This document shows, one piece after another, positions 7,597-12,700 of a stretch of 12,700 nt of DNA. The stretch is from assembly GCA_018883305.1 (NCBI GenBank), contig VEQI01000058.1, forward strand, positions 1 through 12,700, written 5' to 3'. The stretch's first letter is position 1, and the number at the start of each line of letters is the position of its first letter. This stretch comes from Limnohabitans sp. Lineage in GTDB: Bacteria > Pseudomonadota > Gammaproteobacteria > Burkholderiales > Burkholderiaceae_C. The notes beneath the pieces are model-generated. The model was given only the letters and a program-made list of their open reading frames with translations, searched no databases and had not been told where the DNA came from. The translations under genes and the position numbers were made by a program.

Positions 7597-8892
7597 ATGG
7601 TTCCCCATCTCATCACGGCCCTGACCGGGCCGATCAATGAACTAGAGCAACGCATCCTCGACTCCATGCCAGCCATTGAACGCTGGTTTCGACTGGAGTG
7701 GATGGAGCACACGCCCCCTTTTTACAGTTCGGTCGATATTCGCAACGCGGGCTTCAAGCTGGCGCCGGTGGATACCAACCTCTATCCTGGCGGTTGGAAC
7801 AACCTGACCTCGGAGATGCTGCCGCTGGCCGTCCAGGCGGCCATGGCCGCGATTGAAAAGATTTGTCCGGAAGCACGCAATCTGCTGCTGATTCCGGAAA
7901 ACCACACCCGGAACACGTTCTACCTCAGCAACGTGGCCCAGTTGCAGCGCATCTTCCAGATGGCGGGCCTGAATGTGCGGGTGGGCTCCATCAGCCCGGA
8001 AATCAAGGAAACCACCACGTTTGATCTGCCCAACGGCGACCGGGTGACCCTGGAGCCGGTGATTCGCAGCAAGCGTCGTCTGGGGCTGAAAGACTTTGAT
8101 CCCTGCACCATCTTGCTCAACAACGATTTGAGCGCGGGTCTGCCGGGCATTCTGGAAGAACTCCATGAACAGCATGTGCTGCCGCCGCTGCACGCTGGCT
8201 GGAGCGTGCGGCGCAAGAGCCATCACTTCGAAAGCTATGAAGAGGTGAGTAAGCGTTTTGGCAAGTTACTGGGCATTGACCCCTGGTTGATCAACCCGAT
8301 GTTCGGCCAGTGTGGTGAGGTGAACTTCGCCGAAGGCGTGGGCCTGGAGTGTTTGCGCAGCAATGTCGATGCGCTGCTGACCAAGATCCGTCGCAAGTAC
8401 AAAGAGTACGGCATTCACGAGAAACCCTTCGTGGTGGTGAAGGCCGATAACGGCACCTACGGCATGGGCATCATGACCGTGCGTGATGTCAAGGACCTGG
8501 AAGCGCTCAACCGCAAGACCCGCAACAAGATGAGCGTCATCAAGGACGGTCAGGCGGTGTCTGAAGTCATCATCCAGGAAGGCGTGTTGACCAACGAGCG
8601 CATGAACGACGCTGTGGCCGAGCCGGTGGTTTACATGATGGACCGCTACGTGGTGGGTGGTTTTTACCGCGTGCATGCGGAACGAGGCGTGGATGAAAAC
8701 CTCAACGCGCCCGGCGCCAGCTTCGTGCCGCTGGCCTTCGAGCAAAGCGCCCACACGCCCCAGCCCGGCATGAAGGCGGGCTCCAGCGCGCCCAACCGCT
8801 TTTACATGTACGGGGTGATTGGTCGACTGGCCATGCTGGCCGCCAGTTACGAACTGGAAGCCACCGATCCCGACGCCGAAATCTACGACTGA
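7597..8892 (+). CDS. gshA: Glutamate-cysteine ligase, proteobacterial GshA type
   Basis: A 431-residue ATP-dependent ligase joining glutamate and cysteine, the first step of glutathione synthesis. It resembles the Acidithiobacillus/Burkholderiales GshA family (as I recall, Pfam GshA / TIGR02049), which is unrelated in sequence to the E. coli enzyme. Recognisable parts are the N-terminal MVPHLITALTGP, ERWFRLEWMEHTPPFYSSVD, the DTNLYPGGWNNL block, LLIPENHTRNTFY, and an ATP-binding segment VVVKADNGTYGMGI at 279-292. ATG 7597 is chosen over the longer open frame to 7528 because it gives the family N-terminus and because the longer version would include the candidate promoter. Stop codon and kup are 12 bp apart, and gshB follows kup, so the three genes probably form one transcript for glutathione synthesis. 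Confidence 0.95.
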   Translation: MVPHLITALTGPINELEQRILDSMPAIERWFRLEWMEHTPPFYSSVDIRNAGFKLAPVDTNLYPGGWNNLTSEMLPLAVQAAMAAIEKICPEARNLLLIPENHTRNTFYLSNVAQLQRIFQMAGLNVRVGSISPEIKETTTFDLPNGDRVTLEPVIRSKRRLGLKDFDPCTILLNNDLSAGLPGILEELHEQHVLPPLHAGWSVRRKSHHFESYEEVSKRFGKLLGIDPWLINPMFGQCGEVNFAEGVGLECLRSNVDALLTKIRRKYKEYGIHEKPFVVVKADNGTYGMGIMTVRDVKDLEALNRKTRNKMSVIKDGQAVSEVIIQEGVLTNERMNDAVAEPVVYMMDRYVVGGFYRVHAERGVDENLNAPGASFVPLAFEQSAHTPQPGMKAGSSAPNRFYMYGVIGRLAMLAASYELEATDPDAEIYD

Positions 8893-8904
8893 CAGGCTTT
8901 CTCC

Positions 8905-10773
8905 ATGCAACATGGCAAATCCTCCCTGCTCGGACTGACGCTGGGAGCCATCGGTGTTGTCTACGGCGACATCGGCACCAGCGTGCTGTACTCCATGAAG
9001 GAGGTGTTTGGATCGGGCCATGTACCGTTCACGCATGACAACGTCTACGGCATCTTGTCCATCTTCTTCTGGACGCTGACCATCATCGTGTCGATCAAAT
9101 ACGTCACCCTGGTGCTGCGGGCGGACAACAATGGCGAAGGGGGATTGGTGGCGATGCTGGCGCTGGCCTCCATGTCGGTACGAGATCGGCCGACGTTGCG
9201 TCGGGTCCTGCTGCTGGTGGGAATTGCCGGTACCTGTTTGTTTTATGGCGATGGCGTGATCACACCGGCCATCTCCGTGTTGTCGGCGGTGGAGGGCCTG
9301 GAGGTCATCTCACCGGCATTCGTCAAATTCGTGATGCCGCTGACCCTGCTGATTTTGCTGGGTTTGTTCGCGGTGCAAAAGCGTGGCACTGGCGGCATTG
9401 GTAAATTCTTCGGCCCCATCACCGTGGTCTGGTTCGCTGTGATTGCCGCTCTGGGTGTGTATCACATCGTCACTCAGCCCGCCATTTTGTGGGCCATCAG
9501 CCCGCACTATGCCTTGCGTTTCATTGTGAACGAACCAGGGACCACCTTCATCATCCTGGGGGCGGTGGTGCTGTGTGTCACGGGCGGCGAGGCGCTGTAT
9601 GCCGACATGGGGCACTTTGGCAAAAAGCCGATTCGTGTGGCCTGGTTCTCGGTGGTCATGCCTTCTCTCACATTGAACTATTTTGGTCAGGGCGCCTTGC
9701 TGCTCAATGAGCCCGAGGCTGTGAAGAATCCCTTCTTCATGATGGCACCAGATTGGGCGCTGTTGCCGCTGGTGATTTTGGCGACAGCGGCTACGGTGAT
9801 TGCCTCGCAGGCCTTGATTTCGGGGGCATTCAGCGTTACCAAGCAAGTCATCCAGCTGGGCTTTCTGCCGCGTTTGCAGGTGCAGCACACCAGCGTCAGC
9901 GACACCGGACAAATTTATGTGCCGTTCGTCAACTGGGGTCTGTTCGGGGCCATTGTGTTGGCGGTGATGATGTTCAAGTCATCCAGCAATCTGGCAGCGG
10001 CCTACGGCATTGCGGTGTGTACCGACATGCTGATCACCACCGTGCTGACCTTCTATGTCATTCGCTACAGCTGGCGCTACCCCCTGTGGTTGTGTCTGGC
10101 CTCTACCAGTGCTTTCTTCCTGGTGGACTTTGCTTTCTGGTCGTCCAACTTGCTCAAGCTGGCGGATGGCGGCTGGTTCCCGCTCTTGATTGGTGGCATC
10201 ATTTTGACCTTCATGCTGACCTGGCGTGATGGCCGCGAACTGCTCTATGAAAAGCATCGTGCCGAGGCGCTGGAGTTGCAGCCTTTCCTCGATGCCGTTT
10301 TTATCGCGCCGCCGGCACGGGTGGAGGGCACCGCCGTCTTCCTGTCTTCCGAGGTGGGCATGGTGCCCAATGCCATGCTGCACAACCTCAAGCACAACAA
10401 GGTGCTGCATGCCGTCAATTTGTTCGTGACCGTGCGCAGTCATGAGGTGCCGTGGGTGGGGTTGGACAAGCGGCTCGAGGTGGAGCAATTGGGCCATCAA
10501 TGCTGGCAGGTGGTGATCAACTACGGATTCAAAAACGATCCGGATGTGCCAGGGGCACTGGCACAACTCAAGACCCATGGGTGCGAGGTGACGCCCATGA
10601 CCACCAGCTATTTCCTGTCGCGTGACAGCATTGTGCCCACCGTGGGTGGCGGCATGGCCACCTGGCGCGAAAAACTGTTTGCCCAGATGCACCTGAATGC
10701 CAGTGCGGCGGCAGACTTTCTGAATCTGCCCAGCAACTCGGTGGTGGAGCTGGGCAGCAAGATCGAAATCTGA
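8905..10773 (+). CDS. kup: Kup-type low-affinity potassium uptake protein
   Basis: A complete 622-residue integral inner-membrane transporter of the Kup/HAK/KT family (E. coli Kup is also 622), importing K+ together with protons. The first helix carries GAIGVVYGDIGTSVLY (14-29) with the conserved Asp22. NNGEGG is at 75-80 just before the next helix. About twelve hydrophobic segments run to about residue 435, followed by a C-terminal cytoplasmic domain of about 190 residues (from WRDGRELLYEKH) that ends SNSVVELGSKIEI. It is placed 12 bp after gshA and 2 bp before gshB, with no promoter or terminator visible between them, so it appears to be the middle gene of a glutathione-synthesis operon. 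No frameshift or missing signature residue is visible. The ribosome binding site is weak, consistent with coupling to upstream translation. Confidence 0.97.
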   Translation: MQHGKSSLLGLTLGAIGVVYGDIGTSVLYSMKEVFGSGHVPFTHDNVYGILSIFFWTLTIIVSIKYVTLVLRADNNGEGGLVAMLALASMSVRDRPTLRRVLLLVGIAGTCLFYGDGVITPAISVLSAVEGLEVISPAFVKFVMPLTLLILLGLFAVQKRGTGGIGKFFGPITVVWFAVIAALGVYHIVTQPAILWAISPHYALRFIVNEPGTTFIILGAVVLCVTGGEALYADMGHFGKKPIRVAWFSVVMPSLTLNYFGQGALLLNEPEAVKNPFFMMAPDWALLPLVILATAATVIASQALISGAFSVTKQVIQLGFLPRLQVQHTSVSDTGQIYVPFVNWGLFGAIVLAVMMFKSSSNLAAAYGIAVCTDMLITTVLTFYVIRYSWRYPLWLCLASTSAFFLVDFAFWSSNLLKLADGGWFPLLIGGIILTFMLTWRDGRELLYEKHRAEALELQPFLDAVFIAPPARVEGTAVFLSSEVGMVPNAMLHNLKHNKVLHAVNLFVTVRSHEVPWVGLDKRLEVEQLGHQCWQVVINYGFKNDPDVPGALAQLKTHGCEVTPMTTSYFLSRDSIVPTVGGGMATWREKLFAQMHLNASAAADFLNLPSNSVVELGSKIEI

Positions 10774-10775
10774 CC

Positions 10776-11753
10776 ATGGACCTGCTTTTCGTCGCTGACC
10801 CGCTGGACACCTTCAAGATCTACAAGGACTCCACCTTCACCATGATGCGCGAGGCGCAGGCGCGCGGCCATCGGGTGTGGGCGTGTGAACCGCGAGATAT
10901 CTCATGGCGCAGTGGGGGGCAAGTGCAAGCCCGGGTGCGCGAGTTGCATTTGACCGGACAGGAACCCGCGTGGTTTGTCGAGCGCTCACTCACCACCTGG
11001 GCCTTGCGCCAGTTTGATGCCGTGGTGATGCGCAAGGACCCGCCTTTTGACAGTGAGTTTTTTTACGCCACACACTTGCTGGGGCAGGCCGAGCGAGAAG
11101 GTGCACGGGTGTTTAACCAGCCGGCGGCATTGCGCGACCATCCGGAGAAACTGGCCATCATGGAATGTCCGGAATTTCTCAGCCCCACGCTGGTCACGCG
11201 CAGCGACACTGAGGTGCGCGAATTTCATGCAGAGCATCGTGACATCATCCTCAAGCCACTGGATGGCATGGGCGGCATGGGCATTTTTCGGGTGGGGGCC
11301 GATGGCCTCAACCTGGGCGCCATCATCGAGACCCTGCAACGCGATGGCGCGCAGACCATCATGGTGCAACGCTACCTGCCGGCCATCACGCAAGGCGACA
11401 AGCGGGTACTGGTAATCGGCGGTCAACCGGTGCCCTATGCATTGGCACGCATCCCCCAAGGTGGAGAAGTACGCGGCAACCTGGCCGCGGGCGGCAAAGG
11501 CGTGGCACAACCCCTGAGTGCGTGCGATCTGGAAATTGCTTCCACACTGGGCCCTAAACTGGCAGCGCGTGGACTGCTGCTGGTGGGCCTGGATGTGATT
11601 GGCGATTGCCTCACCGAGATCAATGTGACCAGCCCCACCTGCTTTCGCGAGATCATGGATCAGACCGGGTTTGATGTGGCTGCCATGTTCGTCAGCGCGC
11701 TGGAGCAGGCGTTGGCCTTGCCGCGCTCCTCATCGGCCCCTGGGCGGCGTTAA
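10776..11753 (+). CDS. gshB: Glutathione synthetase
   Basis: A 325-residue ATP-grasp enzyme adding glycine to gamma-glutamylcysteine, the last step of glutathione synthesis (E. coli GshB about 316). The order of motifs is complete: KDSTFTMMREA near the N-terminus, MRKDPPFDSEFFYATHLL (85-102), the ATP-binding KPLDGMGGMGIFRV (160-173), GDKRVLVIGGQPVPYALAR (207-225), RGNLAAGGKG (233-242), and the metal/substrate segment GLDVIGDCLTEINVTSPT (271-288). ATG 10776 lies 2 nt after the kup stop. The stop TAA (11751-11753) overlaps the stop of the convergent dioxygenase gene. No hairpin terminator is visible after it. With gshA upstream, the cell can make glutathione from amino acids. Confidence 0.98.
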   Translation: MDLLFVADPLDTFKIYKDSTFTMMREAQARGHRVWACEPRDISWRSGGQVQARVRELHLTGQEPAWFVERSLTTWALRQFDAVVMRKDPPFDSEFFYATHLLGQAEREGARVFNQPAALRDHPEKLAIMECPEFLSPTLVTRSDTEVREFHAEHRDIILKPLDGMGGMGIFRVGADGLNLGAIIETLQRDGAQTIMVQRYLPAITQGDKRVLVIGGQPVPYALARIPQGGEVRGNLAAGGKGVAQPLSACDLEIASTLGPKLAARGLLLVGLDVIGDCLTEINVTSPTCFREIMDQTGFDVAAMFVSALEQALALPRSSSAPGRR

Positions 11754-12475
11754 GTAGCCGCCGTCAACGGCACACCCTTCACCATCAAACGATACAGGTA
11801 GCGACGCTCCTGCGGGTCGTAGTCGGCATTGGCCTGATGCATGACCGAACGGTTGTCCCAGATCACCAAGTCCCCCACCTGCCATGTGTGTCGATATTCA
11901 TACCGCGCATGTGTGGCATGGTGGTAAAGCTGATCGATCAACGCAAAGGCTTCGTCATCGGGCATGCCCTCCAGGCCCTGCATGCGTCCCGTATTGAGGT
12001 AAAGCGCGTGGCGCTGATTGTCTGGATGCTTAATCACCAGCGGTTGGGCGGTTTGGGGAATCTGGGCCAGGGCCTCGGCACTGAGCTGTGCAAACGCCCG
12101 TGGACTGCGGTTGCTTTGGTGCACATGCAGTGAACGCTTGCCCAATAACTGCTCCTTCAAAGCCGCAGGCAAGTCATCATAAGCGCGCCGCACATCTACA
12201 AACTGGGTGTCGCCGCCGCGTGTAGGCAGGGTGATGGCCAGCAACGCGGTGGCCTTGGGCGGCGCGATTTCGTTGGAATGGTCCGTGTGATAGTTTTCGC
12301 CTCGCACTTGCAACTGGCCGTTCTTGCGCGGCAAGTCATCGGTGCTGTTGTAGCCCACCAAGGGAAAGTCCTTCAGGGTGAACTGCTTGATCTGTTGCGG
12401 CATCAACTCGCCAAAACAGCGCACGGCTTGCATGAACTGTGGTGGTTCCAGGTGTTGGTTGGGGAACACCAGCAC
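11750..12475 (-). CDS. TauD/TfdA-family Fe(II)/2-oxoglutarate dioxygenase, N-terminus missing
   Basis: The readable protein from GTG 12475 has 241 residues; TauD-type enzymes usually have about 280-295. They hydroxylate small substrates using Fe(II), O2 and 2-oxoglutarate. The HxD iron ligands are His63 and Asp65 in NYHTDHSNE, the distal ligand is His213 in WDNRSVMHQANADYDP, and the co-substrate Arg is in the RR pair at 224-225. Homology continues in frame upstream of the GTG as FARYA, matching the TauD segment before VVFLRDQ, up to about 12490. The frame then meets two TGA codons (12517-12512) inside AT-rich sequence, with no plausible start. About 40 N-terminal residues are therefore absent, and the GTG is only a formal start. 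Substrate is unknown; nothing visible ties it to taurine. Its TAA stop overlaps that of gshB. Confidence 0.85.
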   Translation of the reverse strand: MLVFPNQHLEPPQFMQAVRCFGELMPQQIKQFTLKDFPLVGYNSTDDLPRKNGQLQVRGENYHTDHSNEIAPPKATALLAITLPTRGGDTQFVDVRRAYDDLPAALKEQLLGKRSLHVHQSNRSPRAFAQLSAEALAQIPQTAQPLVIKHPDNQRHALYLNTGRMQGLEGMPDDEAFALIDQLYHHATHARYEYRHTWQVGDLVIWDNRSVMHQANADYDPQERRYLYRLMVKGVPLTAAT

Positions 12476-12699
12476 GGCGTAGCGTGCAAAACAGTCATTG
12501 TTTTTTCTGATTCATCAAATTTGGATTTTGGATTATTTTTGTTTTTATGGTAAAGTTCTTTTGCAATTTTTTGTATCTCGTTGGTATTATCAATTATAAA
12601 ATCCCAAGAATCGCCCCTAAAATCCCTCTTAACAACAATACTTTTATAAGGGCTTAAAACTATCTTACCGTTTTTGTAGATTTGTTTTCCATTGCTATC
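12403..12699 (-). CDS. Open frame of unknown function in AT-rich segment, both ends artificial
   Basis: On the - strand one frame is open from the window edge at 12699 to a TGA at 12403-12405. Only the first 67 or so codons (12699 to about 12499) lie in AT-rich DNA; the rest is out-of-frame dioxygenase sequence and probably not natural protein. The AT-rich part reads DSNGKQIYKNGKIVLSP at the start, then VVKRDFRGDSWDFIIDN and EIQKIAKELYHKNKNN, a Lys/Asn/Ile-rich composition typical of low-GC genomes. By simple base composition (stops expected in about 8% of codons), 67 open codons would arise by chance with a probability of roughly 0.3% per frame, so real coding is likely. I do not recognise the family. 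The start lies beyond the window. Confidence 0.5.
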   Translation of the reverse strand, partial: DSNGKQIYKNGKIVLSPYKSIVVKRDFRGDSWDFIIDNTNEIQKIAKELYHKNKNNPKSKFDESEKTMTVLHATPCWCSPTNTWNHHSSCKPCAVLAS

Positions 12700-12700
12700 C
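12499..12700. other. AT-rich segment with abrupt composition change
   Basis: Counting bases 12501-12700 gives 57 G or C in 200 (28.5%), against roughly 60% in the preceding 12.4 kb. The change happens within about 15 bp, between the conserved dioxygenase codons at 12488-12490 and TTTTTTCTGATTC at 12501. No terminal inverted repeat, tRNA-like attachment site or target duplication can be seen from this single end. It is either inserted foreign DNA or an assembly join between two organisms. Confidence 0.8.

Noticed and set aside
9310..10692. Two - strand open frames of 200 or more codons opposite kup
   Set aside because: They are shadows of a full-length kup gene; their His/Gln-rich composition is typical of antisense translation.
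11754..11800. Possible terminator between gshB and the convergent gene
   Set aside because: No inverted repeat with a T-run is present on either strand, and the sequence is coding for the dioxygenase C-terminus.
12278..12553. A + strand open frame crossing the AT-rich junction
   Set aside because: Most of it is antisense to the conserved dioxygenase, and it has no motif; it spans the junction only by chance.

Overview
The window is about 12.5 kb of dense, GC-rich chromosomal housekeeping sequence followed by about 0.2 kb of AT-rich sequence that does not match it. Protein sequences, gene order and promoter style (TAAAAT/TACAAT -10 boxes) suggest a betaproteobacterium of the Burkholderiales, most likely a Comamonadaceae relative. 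This is judged by recognising the sequences, not by a search. Almost everything is coding on the + strand. The longest gap between genes is about 100 bp (7494-7596). I see no rRNA, tRNA, CRISPR array or complete insertion sequence.

Layout. (1) 1-594 is the 3' part of dapB (lysine/diaminopimelate synthesis), cut by the window edge. (2) 640-1892 is an overlapping MotA/TolQ/ExbB plus ExbD/TolR pair, a proton-driven inner-membrane motor with an unusual ExbD. (3) 1952-7493 is a tightly packed run leuS-lptE-holA-proA: leucyl-tRNA synthetase, LPS-transport lipoprotein, DNA polymerase III delta subunit and proline synthesis. Gaps are 2-9 nt, or a 4-nt overlap. A candidate -10 box and a hairpin followed by six Ts precede leuS. 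(4) 7565-11753 looks like a second operon, gshA-kup-gshB. The two enzymes of glutathione synthesis flank a Kup-type potassium importer, and a good -10 box lies in front of gshA. (5) On the - strand, 11750-12475 encodes a TauD/TfdA-like Fe(II)/2-oxoglutarate dioxygenase that converges on gshB. The two stop codons share one TTAA. (6) From roughly 12490-12500 to the end, GC falls to about 28%. The dioxygenase gene loses its N-terminus there, and a different - strand reading frame rich in Lys, Asn and Ile, of unknown family, runs off the window.

The housekeeping portion is orthodox. The points of most interest are the abrupt compositional junction that breaks the dioxygenase gene (foreign insertion or assembly chimera), the embedding of kup between gshA and gshB, the possible attenuator-like leader of leuS, and the ExbD with an Arg-rich N-terminal extension and an alanine tract. 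I found no convincing new multi-gene system. If one exists, it lies to the right of 12500, where only a fragment is visible.
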